Source: Nonomuraea rhodomycinica (GTDB lineage Bacteria; Actinomycetota; Actinomycetes; Streptosporangiales; Streptosporangiaceae). From it: a DNA stretch of 64,000 bases. The position numbers were made by a program, and so were the translations under genes. Where the stretch lies: contig NZ_JABWGO010000002.1 of NCBI RefSeq assembly GCF_013363995.1, positions 496,001-560,000 of the forward strand, in the 5' to 3' direction. The notes under the pieces are model-generated. The model was not told the DNA's origin. It ran no database searches and worked only from the letters and a program-made list of their open reading frames with translations. Within the stretch, counting starts at the first letter, position 1; each line of letters starts with the position of its first letter. Of the stretch, positions 42,847 to 50,925 are shown piece by piece.

Positions 42847-44094
42847 ATGAACGTTCCCACCTATTCCCTGGCCGAGCGCGACCGCCGCTGGGCGCTGGCC
42901 CGGGAGATCATGGAGGCCGAGGGCGTGCAGGCCCTCGTCGCCTACGGCGAGCACGAGTGCGCCGACCTGGCCCCGTTCGCGCCGGACGTGTACTTCACCA
43001 ACGACCGGCCCGGCGCGATCGTCATCTTCTGCCGTGACGCCGACCCGATCGAGCTGACGTGGTCCACCCTGCCGGTCGCCGACCACATCCAGGCCGCGCG
43101 GCGCGGCGAGGAGCTCTGGATCCCGCCCGAGCGCATCCGCGTCGCCAAGCACGCGGCCGGGGTGGTGGAGGTCCTGCGCGAGCACCGCCTGGAGAGCGGC
43201 GCGGTCGGCGTGCTGGGCCTGGACCCCTACCCGCCCTTCCACATCAACCCGATCATGCCGCACGGGCTGTGGAGCCAGGTGCTCGCCGAGCTGCCGGAGG
43301 TGGAGTTCAAGCCGGTCGGGCTCAGCTACCTGTTCGCCACCATCTGCCAGTCGGAGGAGGAGTTGGCGGTCGTCCGCCACTCGGCCGCCACCGGTGACGC
43401 CATGGCCGAGGCGATGCTGGAGGCGGCCCGTCCGGGCGTCAGCGAGGCCGAGGTGTACGCGGCGGGCATGGCGGCCGCCTTCCGGCGCGGGCTGGCGGCT
43501 CCCGACATGCTGCTCTCCTCCGGTCCCGGGTTCGTCTCGTGGGGGCCTCCGGCCTGGTCCTACCGGCCGCAGGCGCCCCGCGTCATCGAGGACGGCGACG
43601 TGATCATGGCCGAGGTGTTCTGCCGCTTCGGCATGAAGGAGACCCAGCACCAGGTGGCCATCGCCGTCGGCCGGGTCCACCCCGACATCGAGATCGGCGC
43701 CAAGGTCGCCCGCGCCTCCTACGAGGCGGGGCTGGCCGCCGCCAGGCCGGGCAACACCTTCGGTGACCTGGTGGAGGCGATGCGGGCGCCGCTGGAGGAG
43801 GCCGGCGCCTGGAACGTGCACCCGCTGGTGCACACGCTCAACCCCATGGGCCCGGTCTGCGGGTTCGGCGCCGGGTTGCGCCGCCTGCCGGATTCCGCCC
43901 GTTACGGGCGGCTGTTCGAGGTGCCCACCATGGGCGGCGAGCTGCCCCTGGCACCCGGCATGACCTTCGCCTTCGAACCCAACGCCGTCATCGGCGACCG
44001 TCTGGCCAACCTGGGCGGCACCGTCGTCATCGGCGAGGACGAGCCGATCGAGCTCAACCCCTTCACCGCTCAGCTGCTGAGGAGCCAGTCATGA
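42847..44094 (+). CDS. M24-family (creatinase/prolidase-fold) hydrolase with altered metal site
   Basis: Encodes 415 residues. The N-terminal creatinase domain (about 1-160) and the pita-bread C-terminal domain (about 165-415) are recognisable. In the expected metal-ligand strand the sequence is EDGDVIMAEVFCRFGMKETQHQV, with Glu instead of the first Asp and no second Asp; the later elements NVHPLVHTLNPMG, MTFAFEPNA and TVVIGEDEPIEL keep His/Glu positions. The enzyme may be metal-free, like creatinase, or use different ligands, as in DddP-type lyases. It is the first gene of a three-gene coupled operon and its stop overlaps the SRPBCC start (ATGA). Confidence 0.75.
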   Translation: MNVPTYSLAERDRRWALAREIMEAEGVQALVAYGEHECADLAPFAPDVYFTNDRPGAIVIFCRDADPIELTWSTLPVADHIQAARRGEELWIPPERIRVAKHAAGVVEVLREHRLESGAVGVLGLDPYPPFHINPIMPHGLWSQVLAELPEVEFKPVGLSYLFATICQSEEELAVVRHSAATGDAMAEAMLEAARPGVSEAEVYAAGMAAAFRRGLAAPDMLLSSGPGFVSWGPPAWSYRPQAPRVIEDGDVIMAEVFCRFGMKETQHQVAIAVGRVHPDIEIGAKVARASYEAGLAAARPGNTFGDLVEAMRAPLEEAGAWNVHPLVHTLNPMGPVCGFGAGLRRLPDSARYGRLFEVPTMGGELPLAPGMTFAFEPNAVIGDRLANLGGTVVIGEDEPIELNPFTAQLLRSQS

Positions 44095-44507
44095 TCACCG
44101 TCGACCACGTCGCCGACTACCCGCGTCCGCCCGCCGCGGTCTTCGCCGTCATCGCCGACCCCGCGCGCTTCCCCGAGTGGCAGACGGACGTCCTGGAGTC
44201 GCACGCCTCCGGCCCGCTGGGCGAGGGGGTCCGCGTGGACCAGGTGCGCAAGGTGATGGGCCGCCGCACCGAGATCGGCCTGACGGTGTCCGGCTACGTG
44301 CCCGGCGCGTCGTTCACGCTCAGCACCCCGCCGGAGGCCAAGCCTGGGGTGAGCCAGAGCTACCGGCTGCACGAGATCGACGGAGGCTGCCGCGTCGAGT
44401 TCCACCTGGAGCTGCGAGGGGTGCCGAAGATGGCCGAGCACCTGGTGCGCGCCCAGCTCGGCAAGCAGGTGCCGCAGCTCTTCGACCGGCTCGGGGGGCT
44501 GCTGTGA
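44091..44507 (+). CDS. SRPBCC-family (START-like) small-molecule-binding protein
   Basis: Encodes 138 residues with the helix-grip pattern of polyketide cyclase/START proteins: VDHVADYPRPPAAVFAVIADPARFPEWQ, GEGVRVDQVRKVMG, LTVSGYVPGASFTL, CRVEFHLELRG and a long C-terminal helix. It binds or modifies hydrophobic ligands in a deep cavity; the substrate is unknown. Coupled by overlapping codons to both neighbours (ATGA before, GTGA after). Confidence 0.8.
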   Translation: MITVDHVADYPRPPAAVFAVIADPARFPEWQTDVLESHASGPLGEGVRVDQVRKVMGRRTEIGLTVSGYVPGASFTLSTPPEAKPGVSQSYRLHEIDGGCRVEFHLELRGVPKMAEHLVRAQLGKQVPQLFDRLGGLL

Positions 44508-45484
44508 GCACCCACATCCCCGAGCGCGAGATCGCCGAGCGGCCCACCGCGTACAACGGGCCCAACCTGTCACCGGTCGGGATGGAGCTCATGCCGCGGC
44601 GGCTCGCCGACGGCGTCCACGCGCTGATGGCCGTCCCGGCGCCGAAGGACAACAACGGGCTCATCGCCGGCGCGGACGCCGCCCTGATCGTCGACGCCGG
44701 CATCACCCCCGACGTCTCGCGGACGATCCAGGAGATGGCCGCCGAGCTGACCGACCGGCCACTGCGCTACCTGATCAACACCACCTACCACGGCGACCAC
44801 ACCTTCGGGAACCTGGCCTTCCCCGCCGAGACCGTCATCGTCTCCTCCCGCGCCAACCGGGCGAACATGACCGACCTCGGCTACGAGAAGCGGGTCAGAT
44901 CGGGCAACATGTACGGCGACGAGGCCCTGTTCGACGCCGTCACGACCTGGCGCCTCCCCGACGTGGTCTTCGACTCCTTCGCCGAGATCGACCTGGGCGG
45001 CCGGACCGTGCAGCTGTGGCACTTCGGGCCCGGCAACGGCCCCGGCGACACCGTCGTCTACGTCCCCGACACGCGCGTCGCCTGGACGGGCAACCTGCTG
45101 TGCCATGCCGGCATCGCGCACATGCTGCTGCAGGGCGGCCCCGAACCGTACATCGCCACCATGCGGGCCATGAAGGAGGCGCTTCCCGACCTGGAGACCA
45201 TCATCCCCGGGCACGGTCCGGCCGGCGACGGCCACGCGGCCGTCGACACCCTGATCTCCTACCTGGAGCGCCTCCACGAGGAGGTCGACTCCGCGGTACG
45301 GCAGGGCCGTACCCTGGAGGAGACGATGGGGGCCTGCACGGATCCGTGGGCGGAACGGCTCGACCCGGCGCTCGCCGCCGCCCTCGGCCCGCCCGCGGCC
45401 CAGCACGCCATGCTCGACCTGTGCCGTAACCTGCACCGGCTCAACGTCCTGGCCACCTACCGCCTCTACACCCGGCACCCGTAG
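44504..45484 (+). CDS. Metallo-beta-lactamase-fold protein with degenerate metal motif
   Basis: Encodes 326 residues from GTG 44504, which overlaps the previous stop. The MBL fold is clear (DNNGLIAGADAALIVDAG, GDTVVYVPDTRVAWTGNLL, IIPGHGP), but the HxHxDH signature reads TYHGDH (about residues 95-100), the second-ligand His is Asn (GPGNGPGDT) and the bridging Asp of GDLL is Asn (TGNLL). Only part of the dinuclear site remains, so it may bind a single metal or act on an unusual substrate. Last gene of the M24-SRPBCC-MBL operon, which looks like a small catabolic or biosynthetic unit. Confidence 0.78.
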   Translation: MSTHIPEREIAERPTAYNGPNLSPVGMELMPRRLADGVHALMAVPAPKDNNGLIAGADAALIVDAGITPDVSRTIQEMAAELTDRPLRYLINTTYHGDHTFGNLAFPAETVIVSSRANRANMTDLGYEKRVRSGNMYGDEALFDAVTTWRLPDVVFDSFAEIDLGGRTVQLWHFGPGNGPGDTVVYVPDTRVAWTGNLLCHAGIAHMLLQGGPEPYIATMRAMKEALPDLETIIPGHGPAGDGHAAVDTLISYLERLHEEVDSAVRQGRTLEETMGACTDPWAERLDPALAAALGPPAAQHAMLDLCRNLHRLNVLATYRLYTRHP

Positions 45485-45532
45485 CCCGGCGGGTCGATGC
45501 GGCGCCCCGCCCGCGGGGCGCCGCATCCGCGG

Positions 45533-46408
45533 TCAGCGGCGGTAGCCGTAGGTCCGGTGGCGCGGGGTGAAGCCGAGGCTCTCGTAGAGCCTGCGGGCGG
45601 CGAGGTTCTCGGCGTTGTGGTTGACCGTGACGGTGGTCAGCGGCCTCATGCGGTGCATGGCGTGCAGCATCACCGCGCGGGCCAGGCCCCGGCGCCGGAA
45701 GCCGGGGTGGGTGCCGACGGGTTCGAAGTGGCCCAGGCCGTTGCGCTCGTCGGTCCAGTAGACGGCGAAGGCGGCGACGCGGCCGTCCGGGGCCTCGGCG
45801 ACGATCTCGCGGGCGGGGTCGTAGCCGGGCTTGCGCATCACCTCGTCGCGGTACTCGGCGGCGGTCCAGCCCGCCTGGAAGGCGCCGTTGCGGGCCTCGG
45901 CCAGGTGGGCGGCGTCGGACAGGCGGGCGTGACGGACGGTGAAGCCCGCGGGGGGCTCGGGTTGCGGCGGGGTGTCGGCCAGCGCCATCTCCTGGACGTC
46001 GTCCCAGACGCGGAAGCGGGTGAAGCCGAGGCGTTCCAGCAGCTCGATGCGGACGTGGTCGCAGTCCCAGACGTCGGTGAGGACCTCGTCGGCGCCCTGG
46101 CCGGTGGTCGCGGCGGCGTCCTCGATCATGGCGGTCTCCGCTTCGGTGCCGCGCAGTTCAGGGGCGGTGAAGACGTCGAAGGCGTTGCCGAAGCGGGTGT
46201 TGACGGTGAGCCCGGCCGTCGCGCCGCCGTGCTCCCAGACGTGGACGACCTCGCCGACGGGACGGCGCCCGCGCAGGTTCTCGTAGACGCGGTGGGGCAG
46301 CTCGCCGACGTGGTCGTAGCCGCAGCGGCCGGCGCGGGCGATCCAGCCGGCCATGACCGCCTGGAGCAGGGGCAGGTCGGCGTCGGCGTAGGGGCGCTTG
46401 CTCAGCAT
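45533..46408 (-). CDS. GNAT acetyltransferase, tandem-domain
   Basis: Encodes 291 residues from ATG 46408. The C-terminal half is a complete GNAT domain with the acetyl-CoA loop PGFRRRGLARAVMLHAMHRM and the end motif NAENLAARRLYESLGF. The N-terminal half resembles a degenerate second GNAT domain (VWEHGGATAGLTV, ELLERLGFTRF). The acceptor substrate is unknown. Divergent from the next serine hydrolase gene with a 64-bp gap. Confidence 0.82.
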   Translation of the reverse strand: MLSKRPYADADLPLLQAVMAGWIARAGRCGYDHVGELPHRVYENLRGRRPVGEVVHVWEHGGATAGLTVNTRFGNAFDVFTAPELRGTEAETAMIEDAAATTGQGADEVLTDVWDCDHVRIELLERLGFTRFRVWDDVQEMALADTPPQPEPPAGFTVRHARLSDAAHLAEARNGAFQAGWTAAEYRDEVMRKPGYDPAREIVAEAPDGRVAAFAVYWTDERNGLGHFEPVGTHPGFRRRGLARAVMLHAMHRMRPLTTVTVNHNAENLAARRLYESLGFTPRHRTYGYRR

Positions 46409-46472
46409 CGCGCCATTGTCGTCGGCGTGGTGAGGCGACGGCGATCGGTTTTGGCTGACCACCCGGGACGGC

Positions 46473-47408
46473 ATGGCCGGAGCGGTCCTGTCCGTACGCG
46501 AGCGCGACGGCCGGAGCACCACCTGGACGTCGGGGACCGCGCGGCGCGGCACGGGCGCGCCGATGGTCGGCGGCGACGGCCGGTTCCGCGCGGCCAGCGT
46601 CACCAAATCCGTCGTCGCGGCCGAGGTCATGCGCCTGGTCGAGGCGGGAGAGGTGGACCTGGACGCCGAGGTCGAGCGGTACCTGCCCGGCTCGCTGCGC
46701 GGCGCGCGGATCACGGTCCGCCAGCTCCTCCAGCACACCAGCGGCCTGCCCGAGTACTTCGACCTGGTCGACTGGACCAAGCCGGCGATCCCGGCCGAGC
46801 ACCTCGAGCTGGCCCTGACCCGCGAGCCCGTCGCCAAGCCCGGCGAGCGGTGGTTCTACTCCAACACGAACTACCTCGTGGCCGGCATGCTCATCGAGAA
46901 GGTCACCGGCGAGGACTTCCGCCGGGTCACCGAGGAGGGCGTGCTGAAGGGCCTGCCCGGCACGTACTGGCCCAGGAGCGGCGAGCTGGGCATCCGGGGC
47001 CGGCACGCCCACACCTACGGCGTCAACCCCGCCGCCCCGGCCGCGGGCGAGGTGGACCAGACCCGGCTGCCCGGTCACGCGTTCGGGGCGGGCGGCGGCC
47101 TGGTCTCCACCCCCGAGGACCTGAACCGCTTCTGGCAGCCCGTTCCCGAGGCGACGCTGCGCACCATGACCGCCCGCGCCGTCCCGGGCGACGACCCCGA
47201 GGGCAGCCGTTACGGCCTGGGCGTCTACACCTACCCGCTGAGCTGCGGCCCCGTGTGGATGCACGACGGCGGCCTGCCGGGCGTGCGGGTGCTCAGCGGG
47301 CGCGACCGCGCCGGCCGGGCCGCGACCGTGTACGTGACGGGCACCCCGAAGGACGTCGGCCACCTCTTCGCCGCCTTCGACGCCGCCCTGTGCGCTCCCA
47401 CCCGCTGA
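46473..47408 (+). CDS. Beta-lactamase-family serine hydrolase, apparently lacking export signal
   Basis: Encodes 311 residues. Catalytic motifs: AASVTKSVV (S-x-x-K, about residue 42), YSNTNY (Y-x-N, about 129), MHDGGLPG (H-x-G equivalent). It is close to secreted D-alanyl-D-alanine carboxypeptidase/esterase relatives, but the sequence begins at MAGAVLSVRERDG, where relatives already have a signal peptide and 20-30 residues before it; an in-frame TGA at 46431 blocks a longer product. It is therefore cytoplasmic or N-terminally truncated. Its stop directly abuts the stop of the convergent alpha/beta-hydrolase gene (TGATCA). Confidence 0.78.
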   Translation: MAGAVLSVRERDGRSTTWTSGTARRGTGAPMVGGDGRFRAASVTKSVVAAEVMRLVEAGEVDLDAEVERYLPGSLRGARITVRQLLQHTSGLPEYFDLVDWTKPAIPAEHLELALTREPVAKPGERWFYSNTNYLVAGMLIEKVTGEDFRRVTEEGVLKGLPGTYWPRSGELGIRGRHAHTYGVNPAAPAAGEVDQTRLPGHAFGAGGGLVSTPEDLNRFWQPVPEATLRTMTARAVPGDDPEGSRYGLGVYTYPLSCGPVWMHDGGLPGVRVLSGRDRAGRAATVYVTGTPKDVGHLFAAFDAALCAPTR

Positions 47409-48257
47409 TCACGCTCCCGGTCGGGCGGGCGTCTCCAGGAGCCAGGCGAGCGTGGCCGGGGTGGCGTCGAAGTGGCCGGCGTGCCCCGCGTCCGGCTGGA
47501 CCGTGAGCGTGGCGGTGGGGATGCGGGAGGCGAGCCAGCGCGCGTGGGCGACCGGCACGACCGGGTCCAGCTCGCCGTGCCAGAGCCGCACCGGCACGGT
47601 GATGGAGCCCGGGTCGAAGCCCCACGGGCTGCCGAACAGCGCGATCACGTCGTCCGCCCAGCCGCCGAGGCCGGGGCGCACCGCCTCCGCGTACGCGGCG
47701 CCGAGCATGGCGCTGATCTCCGGACGGCTGAGGACGGCGGCCTCGGTGTCCGGGAGCCGGGGCGGCGCGGAGGAGTCCGCGCCCAGGTGGGCCGTCATGG
47801 CGTCCCGGTCCAGCAGGGCGACCTCGGCGCTGCGGACGTTGCCGTCCATCATCCCGGCCGTCCAGTCGAGCCCGTCGGCGTCGCGCGGCGCGAGCGCGGC
47901 CAGTGAGGCGACCCGCAGGGCGCGGTCCGGGTGGCGAGCGGCGAAGGCCAGCGCGTGCGGGCCGCCGCCGGAGACCCCGTAGACGGCGAACCGGCCGAGC
48001 CCGAGGGCGTCCGCGACGGCGGCCACGTCGTCGGCGCCGTCCACGACACGCCGCCCCGGCCGGGCCGTGGAGCCGCCGAACCCGGGACGGTCGAAGGTGA
48101 TCAACCGGATGCCGAGGCCCGTGAACAGGGAGTCGTCGGGATGGCGGGCCAGCCGGCCCATGGGGCTGCCGTGCAGGTAGAACAGCGGGGTGCCGTCGGG
48201 CACGCCCCATTCCTCGACGGCGAGGGTGCGGCCGTCCGGGGTGATCACTTCACGCAT
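47409..48257 (-). CDS. Alpha/beta-hydrolase
   Basis: Encodes 282 residues. Fold markers: the oxyanion motif YLHGSPMGR, the nucleophile elbow GVSGGGPHA (Ser about residue 95), the acid in WHGELDPVVP (about 228) and the catalytic His in GHAGHF (about 259). The opening ITPDGRTLAVEEWG and RLITFDRPGFGGS are typical of small cytoplasmic esterases or haloperoxidase-like hydrolases. Substrate unknown. Convergent with the preceding serine hydrolase gene with no intergenic base. Confidence 0.85.
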   Translation of the reverse strand: MREVITPDGRTLAVEEWGVPDGTPLFYLHGSPMGRLARHPDDSLFTGLGIRLITFDRPGFGGSTARPGRRVVDGADDVAAVADALGLGRFAVYGVSGGGPHALAFAARHPDRALRVASLAALAPRDADGLDWTAGMMDGNVRSAEVALLDRDAMTAHLGADSSAPPRLPDTEAAVLSRPEISAMLGAAYAEAVRPGLGGWADDVIALFGSPWGFDPGSITVPVRLWHGELDPVVPVAHARWLASRIPTATLTVQPDAGHAGHFDATPATLAWLLETPARPGA

Positions 48258-48471
48258 CCCGGCAATCTATCCGAGAGCGGACTTATGACTCACGAGGTTT
48301 CGTTCTCGGCATATCTTCTCGCGGCGTGCGCCGGGCGTGCGCGGCGCTCTTCCGAGATCGGCCGCGAAGGCGCAGGTCAGAGGCTCATGTGAGCCCGGCG
48401 CGATTAGAGGCCGATGGTGGGGAAGTGGAGGAGCGAGTCCGGGGCAGTCCCGGTTGTCCATGGAGGGCAAT

Positions 48472-48627
48472 GTGATCATTCTCGGTCTGATACTCGTGGT
48501 GCTGGGATGGCTGCTCGGCATCTCGATCCTTTACACGATCGGTGGCATTCTCCTGCTCATCGGCGTCGTCTTCCTGGTTCTCGGCTCGGTCGGGCGGCCC
48601 GTGGGCGGGCGGCGGTACTGGTGGTGA
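48472..48627 (+). CDS. DUF6131-like two-helix membrane mini-protein
   Basis: Encodes 51 residues: two hydrophobic segments (about 1-18 and 21-41) and the conserved end GSVGRPVGGRRYWW. GTG 48472 is chosen because GGAGGG (48462-48467) lies just upstream and because related actinobacterial proteins start MI-x-LG; ATG 48460 has no ribosome-binding site. Such DUF6131-type proteins are small envelope proteins of unknown role (family name from memory). It is transcribed alone upstream of the STAND ATPase gene. Confidence 0.7.
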   Translation: MIILGLILVVLGWLLGISILYTIGGILLLIGVVFLVLGSVGRPVGGRRYWW

Positions 48628-48819
48628 GGACGGTCGCCGGCGCGGTGGACGCGTGTGCGCCGCGCCGGCGACCGAGCCGCCGGCGGGGACGCGCTGGTGC
48701 GTTCCTCGCACTCTGCGCTTAACCTGGAGGAACGGTGCCGGTCATCGGCTGACCGCGTCACCGGCGGGGGAGCCGGCAGGGGGCGGCGAGAGCGTGTACA
48801 GGCCGTGGTACATCCAGGG

Positions 48820-50871
48820 GTGACGTCCGCTGAGACGTCCACCTTCATCGGGCGCCGGGGCGAGGTGTCCGCGGCCCGCCGGTTGCTGGCGCGGGGACGG
48901 CTGCTGACGCTGACCGGGGCCGGCGGGGTCGGCAAGACCCGGCTGGCGGTGCGGGTGGCCGAGGCGCTGCGGCCGGCGTACGACGACGGGGTGGAGATCG
49001 TCGAGCTGGCCTCCCTGGAGGACCCGGACCTGCTGGTGCCGACGGTCGCGACGGCGCTCGGCGTGCGCGACGCGGGACCGTCCCCCATGAGCGTGCTGGT
49101 CGACTACCTGGCCGAACGGCACGTGCTGCTCGTCCTCGACAACTGCGAGCACCTGCTGGACGCGTGCGCGAGGCTGGTCGACGGCCTGCTGCGCGGAGCC
49201 GGCCGGCTGCGCGTCCTGGCCACCAGCAGGCAGACCCTCGGCGTGGCCGGGGAGCAGGTGCTGGTGGTGCCCTCGCTGTCCGTGCCGGACCCCGCCGCCT
49301 CGCCCCGTGACATCGCGCGCAGCGAGTCGGTCCGCATGCTGGCCGACCGGGTGGCGCGGGTGCGTCCCGGCTTCACCCTGGAGCGCGCGGACGTCCGGGT
49401 GTTCGCCCGGCTCTGCCGCCGCCTCGACGGCATCCCCCTCGCCATCGAGCTGGCGGCCGGACGGCTCGCCTCCACGCCGGCGGAGGAGCTGGAACGCCGG
49501 CTCGACGAGCGGTTCGAGATCCTCGACACCGGCGCGGGCGGCGACGGGCCGCCGCGCCACCAGACGATGCGCGCGGCCGTGGACTGGAGCTTCGACCTGT
49601 GCACGCGGGCCGAGCAGCGGCTGTGGTGCCGGCTGTCGATGTTCGCGGGCGGGGTCGAGGTGGAGACGGCCGAGGAGGTCTGCGCGGGCGACGGCATCGA
49701 GCCGGAGGACGTGTTCGAGCTGCTGGCCGGGCTGGTGGACAAGTCCATCCTGGTCGCCGAGTCGCACGAGGCCGGCGTCCGCTACCACATGCTGGAGAGC
49801 ATCCGCTCGTACGGCCGGGAGAAGCTGGTGGCCTGCGGCGAGGAGGAGGCGCTGCGGCGGCGCTTCTGCGACCACTACCGGCGGCTGGTCGCCGAGCGGC
49901 GGGTGGACCGGCTGGTGCCCGAGCAGCTCGCCCGCTACCGCGTGCTGGCGGCGGAGCTGCCCAACATCCGCGTCGCGCTCGACCTGTCGTACGCCCGCCC
50001 GCAGGACGCGGCCGACGCGCTCGACACGGCGTCCGCGATGTGGGGTTACTGGATCCTCGCGGGCTCCGTCTCGGAGGGCCGCCACTGGATGGACCGGGGG
50101 CTCGCCCTCGTGCCCCGGGACGCGCGGGCCCGCCGGGCGGGGCTGTGGACGTCCGCGATGCTCGCCCTGCTCCAGGGCGACCGCGCCCCGGCGGAGACCA
50201 TGCTGGAGGAGGCCCAGCGGCTGGCGCGCGAGAGCGGCGACGACGAGACGCGGGCGTTCGCGACGCAGGTCTCGGCCATGGTGGCCTTCACGGCCGGCGA
50301 CGCCCGCAACGGGATGGCGCTCATGGAGAAGGCGCGGGCCGCCCACGTGGACCGGGGCGACCTCAGCGCCCTCGGCATCAACCTGTACTACGACGCCGCG
50401 TACAGCGCGGAGGAGGACCCCGAGCGCGCCGGTGAGCTGGCCCAGGAGTTCCTGACGCTGTGCGAGAAGCGGCGCGCCGAGCCCTCGCGCGGGTACGCCC
50501 TGTTCGCCGTCGGCGTCACCACCTGGCACCAGGGCCATCCGGAACGGGCGGAGGCCATGCTGAAGGAGGCCATGGCGATCAGGCGGACCATCAACGACCG
50601 GTGGGGGCTCGCGGAGTGCGTCGAGGTCCTGGCCTGGATCGCCGGGGCGTACGGCCGCCACGAGCGCGCCGCCCGCATGCTGGGGGTGGCCAACGCGCTC
50701 TGGCAGGCGATGGGCACCTCGCCGACCACGTTGCGACCGCACATGCGCGACCACGAGAGCTGCGTGGCGCGCACCCGCGAGGCGCTGGGGCCCCGGGTGT
50801 ACGCGGCGGCCTTCCACAGCGGGGAGCGGCTGGGGCTCGACCGGGCCCTGCCGTACGTGATCGAGGAGTGA
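48820..50871 (+). CDS. STAND/AfsR-like NTPase without DNA-binding domain
   Basis: Encodes about 683 residues. The NB-ARC-type ATPase has P-loop LTGAGGVGKTRLAVRVAE (about 29-46), Walker B HVLLVLDNCEHLLD, RVLATSRQTLG sensor and PLAIELAAGRL. This is followed by a winged-helix region (RLSMFAGGVEVETAEEVC) and TPR-like repeats. In relatives a LuxR HTH follows the conserved AxxxGRxLGLDRAL segment; here the protein stops at GLDRALPYVIEE and no HTH codons are present afterwards. It cannot bind DNA by the usual domain and may act through a partner. The start (GTG 48820) is tentative because the N-terminus is slightly short compared with relatives. Confidence 0.8.
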   Translation: MTSAETSTFIGRRGEVSAARRLLARGRLLTLTGAGGVGKTRLAVRVAEALRPAYDDGVEIVELASLEDPDLLVPTVATALGVRDAGPSPMSVLVDYLAERHVLLVLDNCEHLLDACARLVDGLLRGAGRLRVLATSRQTLGVAGEQVLVVPSLSVPDPAASPRDIARSESVRMLADRVARVRPGFTLERADVRVFARLCRRLDGIPLAIELAAGRLASTPAEELERRLDERFEILDTGAGGDGPPRHQTMRAAVDWSFDLCTRAEQRLWCRLSMFAGGVEVETAEEVCAGDGIEPEDVFELLAGLVDKSILVAESHEAGVRYHMLESIRSYGREKLVACGEEEALRRRFCDHYRRLVAERRVDRLVPEQLARYRVLAAELPNIRVALDLSYARPQDAADALDTASAMWGYWILAGSVSEGRHWMDRGLALVPRDARARRAGLWTSAMLALLQGDRAPAETMLEEAQRLARESGDDETRAFATQVSAMVAFTAGDARNGMALMEKARAAHVDRGDLSALGINLYYDAAYSAEEDPERAGELAQEFLTLCEKRRAEPSRGYALFAVGVTTWHQGHPERAEAMLKEAMAIRRTINDRWGLAECVEVLAWIAGAYGRHERAARMLGVANALWQAMGTSPTTLRPHMRDHESCVARTREALGPRVYAAAFHSGERLGLDRALPYVIEE

Positions 50872-50925
50872 GCGGGCGGCACGCGCGTGCCCCGGCGCCG
50901 CGGTCGGGCGCCGGGGCGGGCGGCG

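Noticed and set aside
46431..46473. Frameshifted signal peptide for the serine hydrolase at 46473
   Set aside because: I looked for a hydrophobic signal in the other frames of the 64-bp gap and saw none; truncation or genuine cytoplasmic location is simpler.
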